From NCBI GenBank assembly GCA_945982465.1, contig CAMFSB010000079.1, forward strand, positions 1-7,304: DNA of 7,304 nucleotides, read 5' to 3'. Shown here piece after piece: positions 1-5,569 of this stretch. A program made the position numbers and the translations under genes. The DNA is from an uncultured Faecalibacterium sp. Lineage in GTDB: Bacteria; Bacillota; Clostridia; Oscillospirales; Ruminococcaceae. How positions within the stretch are numbered: position 1 is the first letter of the stretch; each line of letters begins with the position of its first letter. The notes under the pieces are model-generated. The model was given only the letters and a program-made list of their open reading frames with translations. It did not search any database and had not been told where the DNA came from.

Positions 1-249
1 CGAAACGCGGGGCAGGCGGTTCATGGTCCAGTTGCGCAGCCGCGCGCGGATCAGATCATCGATCTCAGCCGAATGGGCGTCGTAAGCCCGCAGCAGCATT
101 TCGCCGTAGGCGTCCACCGGGTGTTCGGCTTCATCTTCCCGGCTGGCCCCAAGCACCTCTTCCATGGCCTGATCGCCAAATGTCGCCGAAAAAGCCAGAA
201 GGAATGCGTTTTCGCGGGCCTCTCTGCGGGGCAGTGCATTGTTTTGCAT
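1..249 (-). CDS. nusB: Transcription antitermination protein NusB (N-terminal 83 codons, cut by window edge)
   Basis: NusB pairs with NusE (ribosomal protein S10) on boxA RNA to form the antitermination complex for rRNA operons; it is cytoplasmic and all-helical. The visible 83 residues begin MQNNALPRREARENAFLLAF, matching the family's opening 'RR.ARE.A...LF' helix. They end with RLRNWTMNRLPRVS, which matches the conserved 'NW..dRl..v.r' segment just before the second half of the fold. The stop codon lies outside the window. I chose ATG at 249-247 because GAGAGGAA sits just upstream of it. An in-frame ATG at 267-265 would add six residues but has only the foot of a hairpin before it and would swallow the ribosome-binding site. 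The gene follows the Asp23-family gene by 81 nt, a pairing common in Bacillota (yqhY-nusB in Bacillus subtilis). Identification is secure; the start is likely. Confidence 0.93.
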   Translation of the reverse strand, partial: MQNNALPRREARENAFLLAFSATFGDQAMEEVLGASREDEAEHPVDAYGEMLLRAYDAHSAEIDDLIRARLRNWTMNRLPRVS

Positions 250-270
250 AAAGTTCCTCTCACACATAAT

Positions 271-303
271 GCCGCCTTTTCCGTTCTGTCCGGAAAAGAC
301 GGC
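271..303 (-). other. Intercistronic hairpin between asp23-family gene and nusB
   Basis: Arms at 291-303 and 271-283 (GCCGTCTTTTCCG and CGGAAAAGGCGGC in the minus transcript) form a 13-bp stem with a 7-nt loop (284-290). One pair is G-U in the minus-strand RNA but would be an A-C mismatch in plus-strand RNA, which fits a role in the minus transcript. There is no U-tract after it; the next bases are ATTATGTG followed by the nusB ribosome-binding site. It is therefore a weak candidate for full termination and more likely an RNA processing or stability element, or an attenuator setting the nusB level. Pairing is seen; function is inference. Confidence 0.6.
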
Positions 304-330
304 GTATTGATCCACGTACAAATACCCGGC

Positions 331-702
331 TCAGGCCTGGGGCTCGGCTTCGGGCAGCGCCACGCCGGCGATCACCAGATCTACGCGGCCCACAGCCACG
401 TTGGTCATATTCTGCACCGACGCCTTGATGTTTTCCTGCACCTTTTCGGCGATCGCCGGGATGCGGGTGCCAAAATCCACGATCAGATCGACCGTGATCG
501 CCGCGATGCCGTCGTGCATTTCCACCGTTACCGGCGGTTGCAGGCGTACGAGCTCCAGCAGTTCCTTCACCTTGCCCTGCGTGCCGCAGGCAACATCGGC
601 AACGCCGTCGATCTCAAGCGCAGCGCACCGGGCGATCTTGGCGATCACATCGGTCGAGATCTGCAGGCTGCCGCCGGTAAGATTTGTATTCTGCACTTCC
701 AT
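331..702 (-). CDS. Asp23/YloU (DUF322, Gls24) family protein, YqhY-like
   Basis: A 123-residue protein of the Asp23/Gls24 family (Pfam PF03780). It shows the family pattern: an N-terminal strand LQISTDVIAKIARCAALEIDGV (about residues 13-34), 'VTVEMHDGIAAITVDLIVDFG' at about 58-78, and IPAIAEKVQENIKASVQNMT followed by 'V..VDLVIAGVAL' at the end. The position before nusB matches YqhY of B. subtilis, which has been linked to control of acetyl-CoA carboxylase and fatty-acid synthesis; that role is not demonstrated here. No membrane segment or signal peptide is visible. ATG at 702-700 follows a near-perfect AGGAGG ribosome-binding site about 7 nt away. The open frame extends upstream to about 1002, but that part crosses the intergenic region and the end of spoIIIAH and is not coding. 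The gene has its own promoter at 818-846. Family call is strong; exact function is uncertain. Confidence 0.92.
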   Translation of the reverse strand: MEVQNTNLTGGSLQISTDVIAKIARCAALEIDGVADVACGTQGKVKELLELVRLQPPVTVEMHDGIAAITVDLIVDFGTRIPAIAEKVQENIKASVQNMTNVAVGRVDLVIAGVALPEAEPQA

Positions 703-811
703 ATTCAGTCCTCCTGTATAGGCAATCCTGACTTCAGCCCTGCCCCGCCGGCCCCATTCTTTCAGGGGCCTGCGCCGTATACCGGGCGTCTTGCGGCCCA
801 ATGGCTGGTTT
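703..811 (-). other. Predicted 5' leader of the asp23-nusB transcript
   Basis: If transcription starts about 7 nt after the -10 box, the transcript has a leader of roughly 108 nt. It contains two short GC-only hairpins: GGCCCC/GGGGCC (arms 765-770 and 750-755, 9-nt loop) and GGGC/GCCC (796-799 and 784-787). It ends with the AGGAGG ribosome-binding site. I recognise no known riboswitch class and see no terminator with a U-tract. This is long for a plain leader, but the hairpins are short and could be chance in GC-rich DNA. Confidence 0.35.
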
Positions 812-817
812 TTGGAT

Positions 818-846
818 ATTATACCATTTTTCTTTGCATACCACAA
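818..846 (-). promoter_or_regulatory. Sigma-A-type promoter for asp23-nusB, extended -10
   Basis: In the minus strand, a perfect TATAAT (823-818) is preceded by TGG, giving the extended -10 motif TGNTATAAT. Exactly 17 nt upstream is TTGTGG (846-841), which shares the TTG half of the TTGACA -35 consensus. The -35 begins 5 nt after the spoIIIAH stop codon. The site lies in an AT-rich pocket in an otherwise GC-rich region. This gives the housekeeping genes vegetative expression independent of sporulation. No spoIIIA terminator is visible before it, so sporulation-time read-through is possible. Confidence 0.75.
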
Positions 847-851
847 GCACT

Positions 852-1493
852 TTACTTTACTTCCACCACGGTTATATCCTGCGCGGTAAGTTCGCTGCAT
901 TTGCCCAGCACAATGTCGCGGATCTTGGCCACCTGTGCCGCGTCCAGGGTGCTGCCGCCCGTCATAACCGTAAGATCCGCCGAGCCGTCCTGCAAAAAGC
1001 ATACACAGTCTGCAAATCCTTTTGCCTTTACAAGTGTTTCGATCTCATTTTCCAGCGTCAGATTTTCCAGGCACTGCGTCAGCTGGGCGGTCAGCTGCTG
1101 CTTTTCGGCTTCGGTCAGCGAAGAGTTTTTCATGGCCTTTTCGATTTTATCCATCGCATCGTCGTAGCTTTTGGTGCGCGCCAGCCGCGCCTGCTCAAAA
1201 AATTCCGCGCCGCTGTTTTTGGAAACGCTTACAAGCTGCGCCTCCCCATAGCTCTTGTCGGTGGCTTCCAGCGCTTCCTCTTCGGTCAGCAGCTGATCCG
1301 AAATGCCTGCCGCCGTTTCCGCAGCCGCGGCATCCTCCTCCGTGCCGGCCAAAGCAGAGGTTTCCACCGAAAGCTCCGGCACGCCGGGGTCGGCACGGGC
1401 GTATTCCCAGTTCAGGTACACAGCCACCCCCAGCGCCACGACCAGCGTCAGCGCAGTGACCTTCCGTGTATTATCTTTGGCAGAATTTCTCAT
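852..1493 (-). CDS. spoIIIAH: Stage III sporulation protein AH
   Basis: SpoIIIAH is the mother-cell half of the SpoIIIAH-SpoIIQ channel that spans the space between mother cell and forespore during engulfment. The 213-residue product (about 218 in B. subtilis) has a basic N-terminus, one membrane segment at about residues 12-28, the clostridial-type 'YLNWEYA' just after it, and an acidic Ala/Glu-rich linker. A C-terminal domain (about 95-213) resembles the YscJ/FliF ring-building fold: the helical stretch EFFEQARLARTKSYDDAM, then EAEKQQLTAQL, LVKAKGFADCVCFLQDG and a final strand ITVVEVK. The AR(..)S/DDAM region is the conserved start of the family's soluble part. ATG at 1493 has GGGAGGAA upstream. 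It is the last gene of the operon and starts 19 nt after spoIIIAG ends. Identification is secure from motifs and from its position as the eighth gene. Confidence 0.95.
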   Translation of the reverse strand: MRNSAKDNTRKVTALTLVVALGVAVYLNWEYARADPGVPELSVETSALAGTEEDAAAAETAAGISDQLLTEEEALEATDKSYGEAQLVSVSKNSGAEFFEQARLARTKSYDDAMDKIEKAMKNSSLTEAEKQQLTAQLTQCLENLTLENEIETLVKAKGFADCVCFLQDGSADLTVMTGGSTLDAAQVAKIRDIVLGKCSELTAQDITVVEVK

Positions 1494-1512
1494 AGATGCG
1501 GTTCCTCCCTGC

Positions 1513-2010
1513 TTATTTCATCTTTTGTACGCTGATTCTGTTTGTGGACAGATCCAGTAAAGCCGACAGCATTTCTGTGATCCGCGCAACAACGACGATA
1601 TCGCCGCCGCCCTCGCACACGACCGCCACCCCGCTGACAGTGGGGGATTTGGTCGTTTGGCAGTGGGCCGAGCCATCGCCCAGGATCACATGCGTCTCGA
1701 TCGATCCATCCTCCCCTTTCTGCTGGGTGTCCAGCGCGTAGACTGCCTCCTCGGAAGAAGAAAGCGTGAGCATGACCTGTGCCTCCCCTGCGCCTTCCAT
1801 CTGTGAGATCAGCAGCGCAAGGCGCTGTTCAAGCTGCTGTTCGTACAGGATCACATCGGTGGATGCGGCATTGTTCTGCCCGGTCTCTGCGGCGGGTTTG
1901 GCCGGCCACAGCTCAGACAGCAGCAGCAGCCCCATCCCGGCGATCCCCAGCCAGAACAGAAATCTCGTGCCGGTTTTTTCATGCAGAAATTCCAACCCGT
2001 TTTTTTTCAT
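1513..2010 (-). CDS. spoIIIAG: Stage III sporulation protein AG
   Basis: SpoIIIAG forms the large multi-subunit ring of the mother cell-forespore channel. The 165-residue protein is shorter than the roughly 230 of B. subtilis. It has a short cytoplasmic N-terminus, one membrane helix (about 17-35, ending ELW), a linker, and a ring-building domain. The domain opens with YEQQLEQRLALLISQMEGAG (56-75), then VMLTLSSSEEAVYALD, the conserved SPTVSGVAVVCEGG (121-134), and closes with a helix and strand ending NRISVQKMK. The region between the first strand and SPTVSGVAVV corresponds to the beta-rich insertion that lines the ring in this protein; it looks compact here. ATG at 2010 overlaps the spoIIIAF stop as ATGA, pointing to coupled translation, with GAGGG upstream. 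Codons 2-4 carry an A8 run. Confidence 0.95.
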   Translation of the reverse strand: MKKNGLEFLHEKTGTRFLFWLGIAGMGLLLLSELWPAKPAAETGQNNAASTDVILYEQQLEQRLALLISQMEGAGEAQVMLTLSSSEEAVYALDTQQKGEDGSIETHVILGDGSAHCQTTKSPTVSGVAVVCEGGGDIVVVARITEMLSALLDLSTNRISVQKMK

Positions 2011-2477
2011 GGTCCGTTGCCCTCTGTTTGAAATTCGACCGCATCCGGCTGCAGATCACCCTGCAGCCGTTCGCGGATCCGGGTTTGCTGCGGATCGGTA
2101 AGCCGCTGTGCGCTTTGCACAAGGATCTTGCCCGCCCGAGCCTCCCCCTCGCGGGAGACCAGCGGAATGTGCAGCTCCACAGCCAGCCCATCCGCAAGGA
2201 ATACCGTTTCGTACTGCTGTTCCAGCTGCCGCTGGCTTTGCTGCAGCACACCGGCTTCGTAATCCGGCAGTGGATGGCCGCCAGATGCCGTTTGGTCCGG
2301 CCAAAGTTCCAACGGGGCCACGTTTTTCACAACCGCCAGAACCGATACTAAAATATATAAACCCGCCACGGCTTTTATGAATCTTTGCGCAGCCCCCTCC
2401 GGCATCAGCCGCACCACCACGCCGCCGGCAATGCAAGCCGCGCAGAACGCGGCCGTAAGCGATTTGATCGTCTGCAA
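2007..2477 (-). CDS. spoIIIAF: Stage III sporulation protein AF (TTG start)
   Basis: A membrane component of the SpoIIIA-SpoIIQ complex. The 156-residue product (about 206 in B. subtilis) has two membrane helices (about 6-25 and 34-54) with 'FIKAVAGLYILVSVL' in the second, then a soluble ring-building-like domain with a coiled-coil-prone start (QQSQRQLEQQYETVF) and a C-terminal 'R.RLQGDLQPDAVEFQ'. The start is TTG at 2477-2475. It lies 3 nt after the spoIIIAE stop, with GGGGGA 6 nt before it, formed by the last codons of spoIIIAE. There is no ATG or GTG nearby; the first in-frame Met falls after the first membrane helix. The order between AE and AG supports the call even though the soluble domain is poorly conserved. 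Confidence 0.92.
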   Translation of the reverse strand: MQTIKSLTAAFCAACIAGGVVVRLMPEGAAQRFIKAVAGLYILVSVLAVVKNVAPLELWPDQTASGGHPLPDYEAGVLQQSQRQLEQQYETVFLADGLAVELHIPLVSREGEARAGKILVQSAQRLTDPQQTRIRERLQGDLQPDAVEFQTEGNGP

Positions 2478-2480
2478 ATG

Positions 2481-3560
2481 CTATCCCCCGCTTCCGAAAC
2501 TCATCATCAACGCACTGGAAACCACGATCATGGAAAAAAACAGCGCCGCCAGTGCACTGAGCGTTTCCACCCCTTGCGCCACACAGTGCAGCAGCTGGGC
2601 GCAGGAATGCAAATTCAGGGTTTTGGCTAGCAGAATACAGCCCTCGATGCACAGCAGATGCAGCAGCGTGCGCATGTAAAGCGGCAAAAACTCCGCGCCG
2701 ATCACCGCGATCACTGCAAACCCCAGCCCGGCCTTGAGCACAGCCCCCGCCGCCAGGATCGACTCTGCCGCTGCGGTCAGCGTCTGGCCGATCACCGGCA
2801 CAGTGCTGCCCAGGGCTTTGCCGGTTTTCAGCGCCGCAGCATCCACCGACGCGCTGAAAAAGTGCTGCATTCCCAGGATGACTGCAAAGGCGGATGCGGC
2901 CAGGCGCACCGCCTTTTGGAGTGCCCGGCCCAAAAAGCCGCATACGGCTCCGGCCTCGTCGCTGCCGCTGACCGCACCGGCTGCCGCCACTGCCAGAAAA
3001 CAGCGCAGCACCGGTTCGCTCAACTGTTCCAGGCATTGGGCCAGCCCCGTGATCAGCGTTAAAAAAAAGCTGCCATACAAAGCCGCCCCGGTGGGCTGAC
3101 CGCTTGCCGCCATCACAGCCGCGTACACCGGGATAAAGCTGGCCAGATAGCTGCGCCAGCCGGCCATGCGGCTGCAAAACTCCGCGGTCAGCTGCAGCAC
3201 AGGGGCCGCCAGCAGCACAAATGTACCGGCACAGCAGATCAGCTCCAGCGCAGGCTGCGTTGGCGAAACAAACAGCAAGACACCTCCGCCCAGCAGCAAA
3301 AACAGCAGCAGCCGCATATACCCTGCCGCTTCACTGCGCAGCGTGCCGAGCAGCGCGCTGCCGATCAGCTCCTTCAGCGTTCCGAACGGATCGGCGGCAA
3401 ACTGCTCCAGTGTGACCGGCGCCTGCTCGATGATCTGCTGGGACTGCTGCGCGGCCTGGTCGGCGTTTGTGTCCTCCGCCCAGGCCGGAACCGCAGCGCA
3501 CAGCAGCAAAAACAGCGTCGCCAGCAGGCCGGCCAGCCGCCGGGAACGCTTTGCTTTCAG
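2481..3560 (-). CDS. spoIIIAE: Stage III sporulation protein AE (apparent CTG start)
   Basis: SpoIIIAE is the large polytopic membrane protein of the SpoIIIA channel, proposed as a permease-like core. I take 359 residues (about 399 in B. subtilis). The N-terminus is a textbook signal peptide: basic KAKRSRR, a hydrophobic core, and a likely cleavage after AWA (residue 28). Many hydrophobic helices follow from about residue 82. Conserved family segments are SFIPVYAAVMAASG (141-154), QKAVRLAASAFAVILGMQ (225-242) and GSTVPVIGQT (251-260). No ATG, GTG or TTG lies in frame just before the signal peptide. The best start is CTG at 3560-3558, which overlaps the spoIIIAD stop as CTGA, parallel to the GTGA and ATGA overlaps nearby, with GGGG 8 nt upstream. 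The frame is open to 3947, but the extra part is antisense-free shadow of spoIIIAD and reads as non-protein. Identity is secure; the start is probable. Confidence 0.93.
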   Translation of the reverse strand: MKAKRSRRLAGLLATLFLLLCAAVPAWAEDTNADQAAQQSQQIIEQAPVTLEQFAADPFGTLKELIGSALLGTLRSEAAGYMRLLLFLLLGGGVLLFVSPTQPALELICCAGTFVLLAAPVLQLTAEFCSRMAGWRSYLASFIPVYAAVMAASGQPTGAALYGSFFLTLITGLAQCLEQLSEPVLRCFLAVAAAGAVSGSDEAGAVCGFLGRALQKAVRLAASAFAVILGMQHFFSASVDAAALKTGKALGSTVPVIGQTLTAAAESILAAGAVLKAGLGFAVIAVIGAEFLPLYMRTLLHLLCIEGCILLAKTLNLHSCAQLLHCVAQGVETLSALAALFFSMIVVSSALMMSFGSGG

Positions 3561-3940
3561 GCAACGAACCCCAGCACCAGCCCGGAAAGCTCCTGCAAAA
3601 GCGGGAACGCCGCCGCCAGCGCCATGCAGCGGCCTGCCAGCTGAATGCAGCCGCCTGCGGCGGTCAGCCCACTGTCGCAACACAGATCGCGGCACCAGTC
3701 TGCGCACACAAGAATGCCAGCGGCCTTGACCAGGCAGGCAAAGGCCTGTCCATCGGCCGCAGCGCCGATCTGTTCCAGCCATTTGAACACCTCCGTTCCC
3801 GCAGTAAGGAAGAGCCAGATCAGCCCGGCAGAAACCGCGACCGCCAACAGCGGGGCCAGCTGCGGCTCGTAGTTTTTGACCAGGGGGTAAAGCACGCCGG
3901 CGGCCACGGCGAACGCAAGCAGCCGCAGCACCCCGCTCAC
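3557..3940 (-). CDS. spoIIIAD: Stage III sporulation protein AD (GTG start)
   Basis: A small polytopic membrane protein of the SpoIIIA complex in the mother-cell membrane. The 127 residues (about 133 in B. subtilis) hold hydrophobic helices at about 4-20, 28-47, 66-82 and 103-125. Family features are LRLLAFAVAAGVLYPLVKNYEP near the N-terminus, the 'FKWLEQIG' segment after helix two, and the 'L..R(D/L)CCDSG..AAGGCIQLAGR' loop, which fits the family pattern 'D.C.DaGe.ala.k.elagk'. GTG at 3940-3938 overlaps the spoIIIAC stop (GTGA), so translation is probably coupled. Seven cysteines fall in residues 69-105, which is a lot for a protein this size. Identity is supported by motifs and by its place between AC and AE. 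Confidence 0.94.
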   Translation of the reverse strand: MSGVLRLLAFAVAAGVLYPLVKNYEPQLAPLLAVAVSAGLIWLFLTAGTEVFKWLEQIGAAADGQAFACLVKAAGILVCADWCRDLCCDSGLTAAGGCIQLAGRCMALAAAFPLLQELSGLVLGFVA

Positions 3941-4131
3941 AGATCAAACAGTGACTTGATCGTCACAAACAGGTTGCTGATCTCCTGCACCAGCATGGAG
4001 AGCACAACAATCAGCCCGGCCAGCGTGGTCATCATCGCCTGATCCTCACGGCCGGACCGGATCAAAAGCTGGTTGAGCACCGCGACAATGATGCCGATCG
4101 CCGCGATTTTGAACACAAGGTCGATCTCCAT
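3937..4131 (-). CDS. spoIIIAC: Stage III sporulation protein AC
   Basis: A very small (64-residue) two-helix membrane protein of the SpoIIIA complex; it is strongly conserved across spore formers. The sequence opens MEIDLVFKIAAIGIIVAVLN, nearly the family consensus, has a charged turn RSGREDQA (28-35), then a second helix in TLAGLIVVLSMLVQEI. I chose ATG at 4131 because AGGGAG lies 8 nt upstream and because family members start MEID. A GTG at 4140 in the same frame would add three residues and overlap that ribosome-binding site. The gene starts 23 nt after spoIIIAB ends, and its stop overlaps the spoIIIAD start. Confidence 0.96.
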   Translation of the reverse strand: MEIDLVFKIAAIGIIVAVLNQLLIRSGREDQAMMTTLAGLIVVLSMLVQEISNLFVTIKSLFDL

Positions 4132-4154
4132 TGGGAACACTCCCTTTTTATGTG

Positions 4155-4634
4155 CTATAGCAGCAGGATCGCCGCCATGGCGCCGATCCCCAGCCCCAGC
4201 CGGCCGTACAGCCGACCGGCCTGCGCTTCAGCCTCAGCCGCCTGCCGGCCGGCCTGCTCAAAGCGCAGAATGTAAAAATCCAGCTGCGCACATTCCTGCT
4301 CCGCCATCGTGCGCCCCAGCTGCTGAAAGCACTCCCGGAACAAAGCCTGCTCCTCCGCTGTAAAAACGGCAGGCGGCGCAAGACTTTGGAACGATTGGCT
4401 CTGCAGCAGCTCCAGCGAAGTGTAAGCCGGGTTATCCGCCATACGCCGGTACAATTGTGTCAGATCCGTTTTGCGGTAGCCGATCTCCTCGCGCAGGCGC
4501 TGCAACAGTGCGGTAGTCTGGGCCAGCGTCCGGCGTCGGCAGACTGTGCGCCGGCAAAAAGCCCGCCCGGTGCCCCAGCCGCACAGCACCACCAAGGCAG
4601 CGCCCAGCACTTTACACAGAACGCTCAGTTCCAT
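4155..4634 (-). CDS. spoIIIAB: Stage III sporulation protein AB
   Basis: SpoIIIAB resembles the GspF-type platform proteins of secretion systems and probably works beside the SpoIIIAA ATPase in the mother-cell membrane. The 159 residues (about 171 in B. subtilis) show a membrane helix at about 6-25, a basic patch (RRTVCRRR), the conserved helix LLQRLREEIGYRKTDLTQLY (43-62), then 'FRECFQQLGRTMAEQE' and a C-terminal hydrophobic segment GRLGLGIGAMAAILLL (144-159), the last being a hallmark of the family. ATG at 4634 lies inside the end of spoIIIAA, a 23-nt overlap, so translation is likely coupled; only a weak CAGG ribosome-binding site is present. The frame stays open upstream to 4706, but that part overlaps spoIIIAA and has no family similarity. 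Confidence 0.94.
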   Translation of the reverse strand: MELSVLCKVLGAALVVLCGWGTGRAFCRRTVCRRRTLAQTTALLQRLREEIGYRKTDLTQLYRRMADNPAYTSLELLQSQSFQSLAPPAVFTAEEQALFRECFQQLGRTMAEQECAQLDFYILRFEQAGRQAAEAEAQAGRLYGRLGLGIGAMAAILLL

Positions 4635-5541
4635 AGGCCTGTACCTGCACGATCGTCCCGGGAGATTGGCGCCCTGCCAGCAGGCAGGCCGCGCGCAGCA
4701 TCCCACTTTGGCACAGCTGACGGAACTGCGGCCTGCGTTCCGCTTCTTTCAGGCTGCCGGCGTGCAACGTGCCCACCAGATCAACGCCGCCCGCAAAGCC
4801 CTGCTGCAAAGCCTGTACCTCTTCGGTGCTGCCCAGCTCGTCCAGCAGGATCACCTGCGGCGCCAGCGTGCGCAGCGCCATCTGCACCGCGTCTGCCTTG
4901 GCAACGCCTGCAATGACATCTGTTCCGCAAAAACCGCCGGGCGGCAGCTGCCGCCGGCCGAACAGCTCCTCCCGTTCATCCACCACAGCACAGATACGCC
5001 CGGCTTGTTTCAATTCACACGCGATCCCGCGCAGGACCGTTGTTTTGCCGCTTCCGGGCTCGCCAACCAGTGCCAGTGCGCCAAACGGTTCGGCCAGCAG
5101 CTGCCGCAGTTCCGGCGGCAAAGCCGGCACCCGCACACGTGCAACGCGCAGGTTCAGTGACCGGGCTTGTACCAGAACGTAGTGAGGTATGCGGCCGGAT
5201 GTACTGCGCACATAGCGTCCGCCCACCCCAACGCGGTGCCCGCCCGCCAGCGTAAGATACCCGCCGGCAAGCTCGTCCTCGTAGGAGTGGAGCGAATTGC
5301 CCGCCATAAACAGCAGGCATTCTTCGATTTGCGCCTGTGTCAGCCGCAGCCTGCCCATTGCGGCAAGAGCAGGGCTGATTTGCGCGGCGCTGCACGGCCG
5401 CCCCTGCAGCGTAAAGACCACCGGCTCGCCGGCACGCAGGCGGATCTCCTGGATCTGCGCCGCCTGCCCGGGCGGCACAGCCGCCAAAAGGTCCGCCAGC
5501 CAGCAGGGCAGCGCCTGGATCGCTTCGTAATACTCGTCCAT
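4612..5541 (-). CDS. spoIIIAA: Stage III sporulation protein AA, secretion-type ATPase
   Basis: The cytoplasmic ATPase of the SpoIIIA channel, related to the GspE/VirB11 type II/IV secretion ATPases. Its 309 residues match the usual length (about 307). The N-terminal domain contains 'IQEIRLRAGEPVVF' (30-43) and 'LAGGYLTLAGGHRVGVGGRY' (91-110), conserved in the family. The ATPase domain has Walker A GEPGSGKTT (160-168, Lys166), the acidic box VVDEREEL (186-193), Walker B VILLDELG (230-237) and the His box GTLHA (257-261). All catalytic residues are present. ATG at 5541 has GGGGTG 8 nt upstream. It is the first gene of the operon, which in B. subtilis is transcribed by sigma-E in the mother cell. 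The gene overlaps spoIIIAB by 23 nt. Confidence 0.97.
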   Translation of the reverse strand: MDEYYEAIQALPCWLADLLAAVPPGQAAQIQEIRLRAGEPVVFTLQGRPCSAAQISPALAAMGRLRLTQAQIEECLLFMAGNSLHSYEDELAGGYLTLAGGHRVGVGGRYVRSTSGRIPHYVLVQARSLNLRVARVRVPALPPELRQLLAEPFGALALVGEPGSGKTTVLRGIACELKQAGRICAVVDEREELFGRRQLPPGGFCGTDVIAGVAKADAVQMALRTLAPQVILLDELGSTEEVQALQQGFAGGVDLVGTLHAGSLKEAERRPQFRQLCQSGMLRAACLLAGRQSPGTIVQVQAYGTERSV

Positions 5542-5561
5542 TCTTTTTTCACCCCGGTAAC

Positions 5562-5569
5562 AGAATATG
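5562..5569 (-). promoter_or_regulatory. Possible sigma-E -10 element for the spoIIIA operon
   Basis: The 5' leader between the ligA terminator and spoIIIAA is short (5542-5597), so the operon promoter should lie here. CATATTCT (5569-5562) matches 6 of 8 positions of the mother-cell sigma-E -10 consensus CATACAMT and would start transcription some 15 nt before the ATG, with room for the ribosome-binding site. The expected -35 (KMATATT) is not convincing: the right distance upstream holds GTTCTAG. Treat as tentative. Confidence 0.3.

Noticed and set aside
265..267. Upstream ATG as the nusB start
   Set aside because: In frame, but it has no ribosome-binding site, sits 4 nt from a hairpin foot, and its use would place GAGAGGAA inside the coding region.
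73..1167. 364-codon plus-strand open frame across nusB, asp23 and spoIIIAH
   Set aside because: It is antisense to three recognised genes, has the low-complexity His/Arg/Gln-rich look of a GC-rich shadow frame, and crosses gene boundaries and a promoter.
1917..1932. CAG-type trinucleotide run as a microsatellite
   Set aside because: It encodes the leucine-rich membrane helix of SpoIIIAG; Leu codons CTG/CTC give this pattern by codon bias and the run is short.
1779..2351. 190-codon plus-strand open frame
   Set aside because: Antisense to spoIIIAG and spoIIIAF; no ribosome-binding site or recognisable domain.
2056..3177. 373-codon minus-strand open frame within spoIIIAE/AF
   Set aside because: It is the alternate frame of two clear membrane-protein genes and is dominated by Gly/Arg/Ala, as expected for a shifted reading of GC-rich codons.
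3467..4042. 191-codon plus-strand open frame
   Set aside because: Antisense to spoIIIAE, AD and AC, with no family resemblance.
4546..5182. Plus-strand frames opposite spoIIIAA
   Set aside because: Shadow frames of a gene with full Walker motifs on the other strand.
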